A DNA stretch of 64,000 nt from Aquincola agrisoli (GTDB lineage Bacteria > Pseudomonadota > Gammaproteobacteria > Burkholderiales > Burkholderiaceae_C): contig NZ_JAZIBG010000028.1 of the NCBI RefSeq assembly GCF_036621135.1, forward strand, positions 620,001 through 684,000. The letters run 5' to 3'. Shown piece by piece: positions 6,722 to 15,257 of the stretch. Position 1 is the first letter of the stretch. The number at the start of each line of letters is the position of its first letter. The notes under the pieces were generated by a model. That model was given only the letters and a program-made list of their open reading frames with translations, ran no database searches and was not told the origin of the DNA. Position numbers and translations under genes: made by a program.

Positions 6722-9508
6722 CTACAACGGCGCCAGCAGTTTCCGGATTTCGGCCTGCTGGGGGAACTTGTCACCCAAGCTCGCCAGCGCATTCAGTTCG
6801 TTCTTCGCGGCGGCGTTGTCGCCGGCCTGGATGTAGAGCCGCGCCAGGCCGAGCCTCAGCGAGGGCTCGCCGCGCGCCAGCGCGATCGCCTTCTTCTGGG
6901 TTTCGATCGCCTTGGGCAGTTGGCCGTCCACCGCCAGTGCGGACGAGAGCGTGTCCAGCAGCGTCGGGGTGTCGGGGCGCAGCGCCACGGCCTTGTTGGC
7001 ATACGAGACGGCCGACGGCGAGCCTTGTTTCACCAGCGCCCAGGCCAGGTTGTTGAGCGCACCGACATGCTCGCCGTCCTCCGCCAGCACCGCCTGGAAC
7101 TGCACCGCGGCCCCAGCGTAGTCGTCGCTACGCAGCAGGCTCTCGCCCAGCTGGATCCGGAACGCGAAGTCCTTGGGATGGGATTGCAGCCAGGCCGCAG
7201 CCACCGCGGCGGCCTCCTTGCGTTGGCCTGCATCGACCAATGCCATGTACAGGCGCGTGGCGGTTTCCGTCGCAGGCGCCTTGGCGAACAGCTTGCGGTA
7301 GACCTCCACGGCCGATTCGCCGGATTGGCGCGCCCGGATGTCCGCCTCCCAGAGGTGCCCGGTCAACTCACGCGGGCGCTGCTGCTGGATGTCACGGGCG
7401 ATGCGCAGCGCATGGTCGAAGCGCGACTCGCCCAGGTCGAGGTTGATCAGGCTCTCCTGGGCCGCGAGCAGCGCCGGGGCCACCTGCAACGCCCGCTCCA
7501 GGCTGGCCCGGGACGCCGCGCGATCGTTGTCCATCATGGCCAGCGCCGCGAGCCGCACATGCGGCTGCGGCGATTTCGGCGCCAGGCCGATCAGCTTGTT
7601 GAAGGTCGCCACCGCCTGGTTGCGCTCTCCTGCCGCGGTCTGTGCCCGCCCCAGGGCATCGAGGAGTTCCACGCTTTCGGGCTGTGCCGCGACGCCGGCC
7701 TGGGCGGCCTCCAGCGCCGGCTGCACCTGCTGCCGGGACAGCAGATGATCGACCAGCACGATGCGCGCGCGCACGTCGGTCGGATTCAGTTCGACGGCCT
7801 TGCGCAGCCAGGCCTCGATCTGCGCAGCCGGCTCCTGCGCACGCACCATCAGCCCCGCGATGCCCAGCATCGCCTGCAGGTTGCCGGGGTCGGCCGCCAG
7901 CAGTTTCTCCAGCCGCGCGCGGGCTTCGGTAAACCGGCGCTCGGCGATGTCCAGGCTGACGAGCTGGGCGACGGCCGGAACGAAGACGGGGTCGATGGAC
8001 AACGCACGCTCGAACGCAGCCCGCGCCTGCGCGCGCTGGCCTTGCGCCAGCAAGGACAGGGCGCGCAGCTGCACCGGCAGCGGCTTGTCGGGCTGCTTGG
8101 CGGCCAGGCGATCGACCGCGGCGAGGGTTTTCGCGTGATCGCCCCGCTCCAGGTAGTAGCTGACGAGCGCCAGGTCCGCCTGGATGCCCTTCTTGTCTTC
8201 GTCGGCAATGGCAGTCAGGGCCTGGAGGCCCTTGGCCGTGTCGCCTTTGCGCATCTGGAGCAGCGCGACGGCCGTGCGGCTCTGGCTGCTGGCGGGATCG
8301 GCCTCGAGGGCGGTGTGAAAGGCACGCTCCGCGTTCGCCAGGTCGCCACGCTGCAGATAGGCCTCCCCGGCCAGCGCGAGCGCCTGCGGATCCGGATGGT
8401 CGGTGGAGGCCAGCAACGGGCGCAGCACGGCCAGGGCCTTGTCCGGTTCGCCCGCCCGCAGATGTGTCTGCGCCAGCAACCGGCGCGGCGAGGGCAGCTC
8501 GGGGCCGGCCTGGACCGCCTTGGCCAAGGTGCGCTCGGCAGCGAGCAGGCGTCCCGTGCTCAGCTCGATGCTGCCCGCCACCTGCAAGGCGAGCGGATGC
8601 AGCGGCGCGACCTTGAGCACCTGCTGGATCAGTTCGTAGGCCCGGTCGCGCTGGCCCGCCGCCAGCGCCGACTGGGCATCGAAAAACGCCACCTGCATCT
8701 GCTGGCCGGGCAACTTGCGCAGCTCGGCCATGCGCTCCTGGGCGGCCTTGCCGTCGCCAAGCTCGAACAGCAGCGAGATTTCGGCGGAGCGCGCCGCCGC
8801 ATGCGTCGGGTCGATCTCGATCGCCTTGCGGTAGGCCGCCAGGGCTTCGGTGGCACCTTTTCGGCGGTGCCACAGCACATCGCCCCTGGCATGCCAGGCG
8901 TCCGCTTCACCGGGATGCGCGGCGACGATCTGGTCGAGCGCGGCCAGGCCATCGTCGACGCGGCCAAGGGCGACCGCCAGCCGCGCCTGCAGCACCTGCG
9001 CCGGCACATAGGTTGCATCGAGTGCGGCCGCTTCGCCCGCCGCAGCCGTGGCCTGGTCGAACTTCTGCTGCGACGCATAGGCCGACGCGAGCGCCGTCTT
9101 CAGCGCGGCGCCCGCACGCGGGCTGCTGAGCTTCTGCCCTGAGAACTCGGCCAGCACTTCGCTGGTCTTGTTGCGCAGCAGCATGGCCCGCGCCAACGGG
9201 GGGATCACCTCGTCCGCCGGGTAGCCCAGCTTGAGCGCTCTGCGCAACTCCACCTCGGCCGAGACGGCGTCGCCCGCCTTCAACGCGGTGGTTCCCATGA
9301 GGAACCGCGCCTCCGGATGCTCCGCGTTCTGCTGCAAGGCGTTCTTCAGCTGGATGACCGCGCCCTGGACGTCATTGCGCGCGATGTAGGTCTTCGCCGA
9401 TGTCACCAGCGCATCGGGCGACTCCTGGCCGCATCCGGCCAGCAACGCGGCCGAGATGGCGGCGAGGACGACCCGCCCCTTGGAACCCTGGAAAGCCTTT
9501 CGAACCAC
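6722..9508 (-). CDS. prsT: PrsT-like TPR-repeat lipoprotein of the PEP-CTERM/exosortase system
   Basis: Long TPR lipoprotein of about 928 aa. After a basic start, a hydrophobic stretch (VVLAAISAALLAGC) ends in a clear lipobox, giving an envelope-anchored protein. The rest is a continuous array of about twenty TPR-like units from SAKTYIARNDVQGAVIQLKN to the C-terminus. Length, lipobox and the opening repeat match the PrsT family associated with exosortase and exopolysaccharide loci. The start is uncertain: GTG 9508 is used, GTG 9520 is equally possible, and the frame is open to TTG 9553. A TACTAT -10-like element lies at 9594-9599. Finding it near a PEP-CTERM protein but without exosortase or EPS genes is unusual. 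Confidence 0.85.
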   Translation of the reverse strand: MVRKAFQGSKGRVVLAAISAALLAGCGQESPDALVTSAKTYIARNDVQGAVIQLKNALQQNAEHPEARFLMGTTALKAGDAVSAEVELRRALKLGYPADEVIPPLARAMLLRNKTSEVLAEFSGQKLSSPRAGAALKTALASAYASQQKFDQATAAAGEAAALDATYVPAQVLQARLAVALGRVDDGLAALDQIVAAHPGEADAWHARGDVLWHRRKGATEALAAYRKAIEIDPTHAAARSAEISLLFELGDGKAAQERMAELRKLPGQQMQVAFFDAQSALAAGQRDRAYELIQQVLKVAPLHPLALQVAGSIELSTGRLLAAERTLAKAVQAGPELPSPRRLLAQTHLRAGEPDKALAVLRPLLASTDHPDPQALALAGEAYLQRGDLANAERAFHTALEADPASSQSRTAVALLQMRKGDTAKGLQALTAIADEDKKGIQADLALVSYYLERGDHAKTLAAVDRLAAKQPDKPLPVQLRALSLLAQGQRAQARAAFERALSIDPVFVPAVAQLVSLDIAERRFTEARARLEKLLAADPGNLQAMLGIAGLMVRAQEPAAQIEAWLRKAVELNPTDVRARIVLVDHLLSRQQVQPALEAAQAGVAAQPESVELLDALGRAQTAAGERNQAVATFNKLIGLAPKSPQPHVRLAALAMMDNDRAASRASLERALQVAPALLAAQESLINLDLGESRFDHALRIARDIQQQRPRELTGHLWEADIRARQSGESAVEVYRKLFAKAPATETATRLYMALVDAGQRKEAAAVAAAWLQSHPKDFAFRIQLGESLLRSDDYAGAAVQFQAVLAEDGEHVGALNNLAWALVKQGSPSAVSYANKAVALRPDTPTLLDTLSSALAVDGQLPKAIETQKKAIALARGEPSLRLGLARLYIQAGDNAAAKNELNALASLGDKFPQQAEIRKLLAPL

Positions 9509-9672
9509 GCTTGCTCGCACTTCTCGATGTCGACAGTAGAGAGGAGGACCCAACGCGCGTTACAACTCCGCAGAGGCTGAGCGCCCGTCCGGCATAGTAC
9601 ACATCCGGGCTGCCGCAAAGGCCTGCCCGGGCACCCGCCCGCAGCGCCGATCAACGAGCCCGTGAAGGATGC

Positions 9673-9873
9673 TCAAAGTGGTTGCGGCGAATAGCCGGCC
9701 TCTTCGATGGCCGCACGCAACACGCTGCTGTCCACCTCGGCCGACGCCACTTCCACGCGGTGCGCCGCCAGGTCGACATTCACCTGCGCGCCCGGCGCCA
9801 CCGCCTGCACCGCCTGCGTGATGGCGGCCACGCAGTGGCCGCAACTCATGTCCTCGACGTGAAACGCAATCAT
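9673..9873 (-). CDS. copZ: Copper chaperone, CopZ-like heavy-metal-associated protein
   Basis: Small cytosolic metallochaperone of 66 aa consisting of one HMA domain (beta-alpha-beta-beta-alpha-beta). The metal-binding motif is MSCGHC, with Cys11 and Cys14. It would bind Cu(I) and hand it to the P-type ATPase encoded divergently. The start is ATG 9873, preceded by GGAGCG. An in-frame extension upstream to 10263 is excluded because it would run antisense through copA and across both promoters. The gene has its own MerR-type promoter (9903-9933) in front. Confidence 0.92.
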   Translation of the reverse strand: MIAFHVEDMSCGHCVAAITQAVQAVAPGAQVNVDLAAHRVEVASAEVDSSVLRAAIEEAGYSPQPL

Positions 9874-9902
9874 CACTCGCTCCTGCAAGTACTCGGGCCT
9901 CC

Positions 9903-9933
9903 ACTGTCGACCTTGACATGGTGGCAAGGTCAA
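9903..9933 (-). promoter_or_regulatory. CueR-type promoter/operator of copZ
   Basis: On the minus strand: -35 TTGACC (9928-9933), a 19-base spacer and a poor -10 GACAGT (9903-9908). A dyad ACCTTG/CAAGGT (9910-9915 and 9925-9930) sits inside the spacer. The overlong 19-base spacer with a centred dyad is the hallmark of promoters activated by MerR-family metal sensors. Confidence 0.85.
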
Positions 9934-9950
9934 GCACCGGCCCGCAGCGC

Positions 9951-9981
9951 TTGACCTTGCCATGATGGGAGAGTTCACACT
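9951..9981 (+). promoter_or_regulatory. CueR-type promoter/operator of copA
   Basis: -35 TTGACC (9951-9956), 19-base spacer, weak -10 CACACT (9976-9981). The left arm ACCTTGCC matches the copZ operator; the right arm GGGAGAGT is more degenerate than the copZ copy. The predicted transcript starts near 9988, which supports the copA start at 10019 rather than an in-frame ATG at 9962. Confidence 0.8.
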
Positions 9982-10018
9982 GGCACCGTTCGTGAAGCAG
10001 CCACGCAGGAACCAGACC

Positions 10019-12247
10019 ATGTCCACCCTCGCCCACCCGGCTTCGGCCGCCCCTCCGCGCGAACTCCAGTTGCAGATCAGCGGCATGACCTGCGCGTCCT
10101 GCGCGACACGCGTGGAGAAGGCGCTCAGGAAGGTCGCCGGCGTCGCCGAGGCATCGGTCAACCTGGCCACCGAACGCGCCACGGTGCAGGCGGACCCGGC
10201 GCTCGATGCCGCCGCGCTGGAAGCCGCGGTGGTCCGGGCGGGGTACGGTGCCACGCGCATCAACGAGGGCGACGCGCCCGCCGAGGCGGCGGACCGCCCG
10301 TCGGCGGGCGGACTGCCGTCCTGGTGGCCGATCGCGCTGAGCGGCTTGCTGACCTTGCCGCTGATCCTGCCGATGCTGCTCGCGCCCCTGGGCGTCGACG
10401 CGATGCTGCCGGGCGCCTGGCAGTGGCTGCTTGCGACGCCGGTGCAGTTCGGCCTGGGCTGGCGCTTCTACCGCGCCGGCTACAAGGCCGTGCGGGCAGG
10501 CAGCGGCAACATGGACCTGCTGGTGGCGCTCGGGACCTCGGCCGCCTACGGCCTGTCGGCGTACCTGCTGCTCGCCCACGCCGGCCACGGCGGCATGCCC
10601 CACCTGTACTTCGAGGCGTCCGCCACGGTGATCACCCTGGTGCTGCTCGGCAAATGGCTGGAGGAGCGCGCCAAGCGGCAGACCACCGAGGCGATCCGGG
10701 CGCTCAACGCGCTGCGGCCCGCCACCGCCCGCGTGCGCCGCCACGGCCTGGAGGCCGACGTGCCGATCCGGCAGGTGCGCATCGACGATCTGGTCGTGGT
10801 CCGGCCCGGCGAACGGGTGCCGGTCGACGGCGAGATCGTCGAAGGCCGCAGCCACCTCGACGAATCGATGATCACCGGCGAGAGCCTGCCCGTCGCCCGC
10901 AGCGTGGGCGGCCGGGTCACTGGCGGCGCCCTCAATGCCGAAGGCGCGCTGCTCGTGCGCACGCTGGCGGTGGGCACCGAGACGACGCTGGCCCGCATCA
11001 TCCGGCTCGTGGAATCGGCGCAGGCCGCGAAGGCGCCCATCCAGCGCATCGTCGACCGCGTGAGCGCCGTGTTCGTCCCCGTGGTGCTGGTGATCGCCCT
11101 GGTGACGCTCCTCGCCTGGGTGGCCGCCACCGGGGACTGGGAGCAGGCCCTGATCAACGCCGTGGCGGTGCTCGTCATCGCCTGCCCCTGTGCGCTGGGC
11201 CTGGCCACACCCACCGCGATCATGGCCGGCACCGGCGTGGCGGCCACCCACGGCATCCTCATCAAGGACGCGCAGGCATTGGAGATCGCGCATGCGATCG
11301 ACACCGTGGCCTTCGACAAGACCGGCACGCTGACCGAAGGCCGGCCGACGCTCGTCGCGGTGCGGCCCGCCCCGGGCATCGCTGAAGACGAACTGCTGCG
11401 CCTGGCGGCCGCGCTGCAGCGCCACAGCGAGCATCCGCTGGCCCGGGCCGTGCTCGCACAGGCCGAGGCGCGCGGCCTGGCCCCTGCGGCGGCGCAGAAC
11501 GCCCAGGCGCTGCCCGGCCGCGGCCTGCAGGCGCAAGTGGATGGCCGGACCCTGGCGCTGGGCAGCAACCGGCTGCTCGCCGAGTCCGGCGCGGCAGCCG
11601 GCGTGCTGGCCGCGCAAGGGGAGCGCCTGCAGGCCGAAGGCCGCACGGTGGCCTGGCTGATCTGCACCGACGACGCCGCCGTGCTCGGCCTGCTGGCCTT
11701 CGGCGACACCGTCAAGCCCGCGGCCGCGCCAGCCGTGCAACGGCTGCAGTCGATGGGCATCGGCACGGTGATGCTCACCGGCGACAACCGCGGCAGCGCG
11801 CAAGCCGTCGCCGCCGAGCTGGGCATCCGGGAGGTGCAGGCCGACGTGCTGCCGGCCGACAAGGCCGGCGCGGTCGCCGCCCTGCGTGCCGGCGGCCGGA
11901 TCGTCGCGATGGTGGGGGACGGCATCAACGATGCACCGGCGCTCGCGGCGGCGGACGTGGGCATCGCGATGTCCACGGGCACCGACGTGGCCATGGAGAC
12001 GGCGGGCATCACGCTGATGCAGGGCGACCCCTCGCTGGTGGCCGACGCCATCGACATCTCCCGCCGCACCTACGCCAAGATCCGGCAGAACCTGTTCTGG
12101 GCCTTCGCCTACAACGTCGTGGGCATCCCGCTCGCTGCGCTGGGCTGGCTGAGCCCCGTGATCGCCGGCGCCGCGATGGCGTTCAGCAGCGTCAGCGTGG
12201 TGGGCAACGCCCTGCTGCTGCGCCGCTGGCGCCCCGGCCGCCCCTGA
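10019..12247 (+). CDS. copA: Copper-exporting P1B-type ATPase
   Basis: Inner-membrane Cu(I) efflux pump of 742 aa. There is one N-terminal HMA domain with GMTCASC (Cys25, Cys28), a short acidic linker, and eight predicted helices. The transmembrane metal site is CPC at residues 389-391. The phosphorylation motif is DKTGTLTEG (Asp433), a conserved HP pair lies in RHSEHPLARA, and the hinge is GDGINDAPALA. Length and motif set are normal for CopA. The start at 10019 follows AGGAA at a good distance and fits the mapped promoter. The cueR gene follows 11 bases after the stop, so pump and sensor share a transcript. Confidence 0.97.
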   Translation: MSTLAHPASAAPPRELQLQISGMTCASCATRVEKALRKVAGVAEASVNLATERATVQADPALDAAALEAAVVRAGYGATRINEGDAPAEAADRPSAGGLPSWWPIALSGLLTLPLILPMLLAPLGVDAMLPGAWQWLLATPVQFGLGWRFYRAGYKAVRAGSGNMDLLVALGTSAAYGLSAYLLLAHAGHGGMPHLYFEASATVITLVLLGKWLEERAKRQTTEAIRALNALRPATARVRRHGLEADVPIRQVRIDDLVVVRPGERVPVDGEIVEGRSHLDESMITGESLPVARSVGGRVTGGALNAEGALLVRTLAVGTETTLARIIRLVESAQAAKAPIQRIVDRVSAVFVPVVLVIALVTLLAWVAATGDWEQALINAVAVLVIACPCALGLATPTAIMAGTGVAATHGILIKDAQALEIAHAIDTVAFDKTGTLTEGRPTLVAVRPAPGIAEDELLRLAAALQRHSEHPLARAVLAQAEARGLAPAAAQNAQALPGRGLQAQVDGRTLALGSNRLLAESGAAAGVLAAQGERLQAEGRTVAWLICTDDAAVLGLLAFGDTVKPAAAPAVQRLQSMGIGTVMLTGDNRGSAQAVAAELGIREVQADVLPADKAGAVAALRAGGRIVAMVGDGINDAPALAAADVGIAMSTGTDVAMETAGITLMQGDPSLVADAIDISRRTYAKIRQNLFWAFAYNVVGIPLAALGWLSPVIAGAAMAFSSVSVVGNALLLRRWRPGRP

Positions 12248-12258
12248 GGAGCCTTTCC

Positions 12259-12717
12259 ATGCACGACACGATGAACATCGGCCAGGCCGCCCGGGCCTCG
12301 GGGGTGTCGGCCAAGATGATCCGGCATTACGAGCAGGTGGGGCTGCTGCCCGCGGCCCGGCGCACCGAAGCGGGCTACCGCCAATACACCGAGGCGGACA
12401 TGCACACGCTGCGCTTCATCCGCCACGCACGCGACCTGGGCTTCCCGATCGCGCAAATCGCCGAGCTGGTCGGCCTGTGGCAGGACCGCCAGCGCCCAAG
12501 CCGCCAGGTGAAGGCCCTGGCGCAGGCGCACATCGACGCGCTGGACAGCAAGGCGCGTGAACTGCTCGCGATGAAGGCATCGCTTCAGCACCTGGTGCAC
12601 TGCTGCCATGGGGACGACCGGCCGGACTGCCCCATCCTCGACACGCTGGCGGCACCGCAGGCGGTCCGCGCCCCGGCCGACGGCCCCTGCGGCGCACCGC
12701 CGGCCCCGGACCGCTGA
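12259..12717 (+). CDS. cueR: MerR-family copper-responsive regulator CueR
   Basis: Transcription activator of 152 aa. An N-terminal MerR winged helix (NIGQAARASGVSAKMIRHYE) is followed by a dimerisation helix and a C-terminal metal loop. The metal loop reads HCCHGDDRPDC, that is, two cysteines (116 and 124) seven residues apart as in CueR, with an extra Cys115. The tail after residue 130 is longer than in E. coli CueR and Pro/Ala-rich. ATG 12259 is preceded by GAGGAG; ATG 12271 is a possible internal alternative. It should act on both promoters between copZ and copA, giving feedback control of its own operon. Confidence 0.93.
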   Translation: MHDTMNIGQAARASGVSAKMIRHYEQVGLLPAARRTEAGYRQYTEADMHTLRFIRHARDLGFPIAQIAELVGLWQDRQRPSRQVKALAQAHIDALDSKARELLAMKASLQHLVHCCHGDDRPDCPILDTLAAPQAVRAPADGPCGAPPAPDR

Positions 12718-12794
12718 ACGCGCCCGGCGGGCGCCGCTGGCTGGAACGGCCCGGGCCCGGCGCTTATCGGCGCATGGCCCGGGCATGCCGCCCC

Positions 12795-12800
12795 TAGGAT
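12795..12800 (+). promoter_or_regulatory. Candidate -10 box (TAGGAT) for the glutamate-synthase-like gene
   Basis: TAGGAT at 12795-12800 inside CCCCTAGGATG, 30 bases before the ATG at 12830. It resembles the CTAGAAT elements found before several other genes in the window. No convincing -35 is visible. Confidence 0.4.
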
Positions 12801-12829
12801 GCGCGCACCTCCATTGCCGCCCGACGCCC

Positions 12830-14512
12830 ATGACGCCTGCCTGGCTCACCGCACTGAACCGGTTCGTGCCGCTGCGATACCTCGCGTGGTTCTGTTGCGC
12901 CGCCCTGTTCGTGGCCGGCACGCTGACGTGGCTGGCCTCGGGCCGCGGCGGCTGGGCGGGCCTGCTGGGCGCCGCGGGGGTGCTTCTCGGGGTGCGCGAT
13001 ACGCGGCAGCGGCGCCACTCGATCCTGCGCAACTACCCGGTGATCGGCCACCTGCGCTTCCTGTTCGAGTTCATCCGGCCGGAGATGCGGCAGTACTTCA
13101 TCGAGAGCGACAACGAGGCCGCGCCGTTCTCGCGCCAGCAGCGTTCGCTGGTGTACCAGCGCGCCAAGGGCGAGCCCGACAACCGGCCCTTCGGCACGCA
13201 GATGGACGTGAAGCTGGCCGGCTACGAGTGGATCAACCATTCCATCGCGCCGACGCAGATCGACTCCCACGACTTCCGCATCACCATCGGCCCCACACGC
13301 GCCCAACCCTACAGCGCCAGCGTCTTCAACATCTCGGCGATGAGCTTCGGCGCGCTGTCGGCCAACGCCATCCTGTCGCTCAACGGCGGCGCCAAGCGCG
13401 GCAACTTCGCGCACGACACCGGTGAAGGATCGATCAGCCGTTACCACCGCGAGCACGGCGGCGACCTGATCTGGGAGATCGGCTCCGGCTACTTCGGCTG
13501 CCGCCGCGACGACGGCTCGTTCGACGAAGAGCGCTTCGTCGCCAACGCGCTCGACCCGCAGGTCAAGATGATCGAGCTGAAGCTCAGCCAGGGCGCCAAG
13601 CCCGGCCATGGCGGCGTGCTGCCCGGGCCGAAGGTGACGGTCGAGATCGCCGCCGCGCGCGGCGTGGCCGTGGGCGTGGACTGCATCAGCCCGTCGCGGC
13701 ACCGCGCCTTCGACACGCCGGTCGGCATGCTCGAATTCATCGACCGCCTGCGCACGCTGTCGGGCGGCAAGCCCACGGGCTTCAAGCTGTGCATCGGCCA
13801 TCCCTGGGAATGGTTCGCGATCTGCAAGGCCATGCTCGCCACCGGCATCACGCCCGACTTCATCGTCGTCGACGGGGCCGAAGGCGGCACCGGCGCGGCG
13901 CCGCTGGAGTTCACCAACCACGTCGGCGCGCCGCTGCAGGAAGGCCTGCTGCTCGTGCACAACACGCTGGTGGGGCTGAACCTGCGCTCGCGCATCGCCA
14001 TCGGCTGCGCCGGCAAGGTCATCAGCGCCTTCGACATCGCGCGGATGATGGCGCTGGGCGCCGACTGGTGCAATTCGGGGCGCGGCTTCATGTTCGCGCT
14101 GGGCTGCATCCAGGCCCAGGCCTGCCACACGGGCCATTGCCCGACGGGCGTGACCACGCAGGACGCGCACCGCCAGCGCGCGCTCGTCGTGCCCGACAAG
14201 ACCGAGCGCGTCTACCGCTTCCACCGCAACACGCTCGAGGCGCTGAAGGAGCTGGTGCAGGCCGCGGGCCTGCGGCATCCGCGCGAGATCACCGCCGCGC
14301 ACATCGTGCACCGGGTATCGGACCACGAGGTGCGGCTGCTGATCAACCAGATGCCGTTCCTGCGGCCGGGGCAGCTGCTCGCGGCGATGGACGGTCGCGA
14401 GGCGTGGCCGCATGCGGTCTACAGCCTCTACTGGCCGCTCGCACGGCCGGAGAGCTTCGAGCCCTTCACGGGCGAAGGCGCCGCGCTGGAGCGCGCGGCC
14501 AACCCGGCCTGA
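12830..14512 (+). CDS. FMN-binding glutamate-synthase-family protein
   Basis: Membrane-anchored flavoprotein of 560 aa that contains only the FMN/alpha-barrel domain of glutamate synthase. Two hydrophobic helices open the protein (about residues 14-60, YLAWFCCAALFVAGTLTWLA and the following segment). The synthase domain starts near residue 95. Recognisable parts are ISAMSFGALS, KRGNFAHDTGEGSIS, QGAKPGHGGVLPG, IVVDGAEGGTGAAPLEF and the cysteine cluster CIQAQACHTGHCPTG, which resembles the iron-sulfur site of GltB. The amidotransferase domain is absent, so it may use ammonia or another donor; its in vivo reaction is not known. It stands alone, convergent with the GST gene. Confidence 0.9.
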   Translation: MTPAWLTALNRFVPLRYLAWFCCAALFVAGTLTWLASGRGGWAGLLGAAGVLLGVRDTRQRRHSILRNYPVIGHLRFLFEFIRPEMRQYFIESDNEAAPFSRQQRSLVYQRAKGEPDNRPFGTQMDVKLAGYEWINHSIAPTQIDSHDFRITIGPTRAQPYSASVFNISAMSFGALSANAILSLNGGAKRGNFAHDTGEGSISRYHREHGGDLIWEIGSGYFGCRRDDGSFDEERFVANALDPQVKMIELKLSQGAKPGHGGVLPGPKVTVEIAAARGVAVGVDCISPSRHRAFDTPVGMLEFIDRLRTLSGGKPTGFKLCIGHPWEWFAICKAMLATGITPDFIVVDGAEGGTGAAPLEFTNHVGAPLQEGLLLVHNTLVGLNLRSRIAIGCAGKVISAFDIARMMALGADWCNSGRGFMFALGCIQAQACHTGHCPTGVTTQDAHRQRALVVPDKTERVYRFHRNTLEALKELVQAAGLRHPREITAAHIVHRVSDHEVRLLINQMPFLRPGQLLAAMDGREAWPHAVYSLYWPLARPESFEPFTGEGAALERAANPA

Positions 14513-14513
14513 T

Positions 14514-14544
14514 CCGGGCGCCCGGCGCCTGCCTCGATCAGGCG
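14514..14544. terminator. Possible bidirectional terminator between convergent genes
   Basis: The 25-base gap between two converging genes holds the palindrome CCGGGCGCCCGG (14514-14525), followed by a CGCCTG/CAGGCG hairpin (14526-14531 and 14539-14544) with a 7-base loop. There is no T-run, so termination is only inferred. Confidence 0.35.
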
Positions 14545-15158
14545 GACGGCGGGGCGGTGTCCGCGAAGCTGGTGCGCACGGCGAGCTTGTCCAGCAGCTT
14601 GCCCAGGCTCGGGTGCGGGCCGCGCCAGTCGATCTGCGGGAAGCGGAAATCCAGGTAGCCCAGCGCACAGCCCACGGCGATGTCGGCCAGCGTCAGGTGG
14701 TTGCCGCCGCAGCACCAGGGCTTCTCGCCCAGGCCCTTGGCCATGGCCTTGAGCGAGGCGTCGACCTTGAGCATCTGCCGGTCGACCCAGGCCTCGCAGC
14801 GCTGGCCGTCGGCGCGGCCCGGCCAGGTCTGCTCCAGCCGCGCCAGGATCAGCGCGTCCAGCACGCCGTCGGCCAAGGCCTCCCAGGTGCGGACCTCGGC
14901 CCGCTCGCGCCCCGACGAGGGCAGCAGCTTGCCGACGGGCGACAGCGCGTCGACATACTCGACGATGACGCGCGAATCGAACACCGCCTCGCCGCCCTCC
15001 ATCACGAGGCACGGCACCTTGCCGAGCGGGTTGGAGGCGAGGATGGCATCGTTGCCCCACACGTCTTCCAGCACGAACTGGTAGTCCAGCTTCTTTTCAG
15101 CCAACACGATGCGCACCTTGCGCACGTAAGGGCTGGTCAGCGATCCGATGAGTTTCAT
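14538..15158 (-). CDS. Glutathione S-transferase, YibF-like
   Basis: Soluble GST of 206 aa. The N-terminal thioredoxin-like domain begins MKLIGSLTSPYVRKVRIVLAE, with the catalytic Ser/Thr region at SLTSP. The glutathione-contact segment is NPLGKVPCLVMEGG followed by FDSRVIVEYVD. The all-helical C-terminal domain includes HLTLADIAVGCALGYLDFR, the conserved N-capping/hydrophobic staple region. Length is normal. It lies 99 bases downstream of codA on the same strand and could be at the tail of that transcript, but no functional link is evident. Confidence 0.9.
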   Translation of the reverse strand: MKLIGSLTSPYVRKVRIVLAEKKLDYQFVLEDVWGNDAILASNPLGKVPCLVMEGGEAVFDSRVIVEYVDALSPVGKLLPSSGRERAEVRTWEALADGVLDALILARLEQTWPGRADGQRCEAWVDRQMLKVDASLKAMAKGLGEKPWCCGGNHLTLADIAVGCALGYLDFRFPQIDWRGPHPSLGKLLDKLAVRTSFADTAPPSA

Positions 15159-15257
15159 GATGTGGCAGGCCTTCCCTCTTGCGGCGGATTCTAGTCATGG
15201 GTCTTTCGACCTGTTGCAACATCGTGGCGAGCCCGTGTCCACCTCCCTGCAGCGCGC

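Noticed and set aside
5131..6792. FAD oxidase start at 6792
   Set aside because: It would overlap the TPR gene by 71 bases. The extra residues are Arg/Ser/Gly-rich and lie before the family's conserved N-terminus; GTG 6666 has a ribosome site.
9962..10018. N-terminal extension of CopA from ATG 9962
   Set aside because: It starts inside the -35/-10 region of the copA promoter and adds no conserved sequence. ATG 10019 has a suitable ribosome site.
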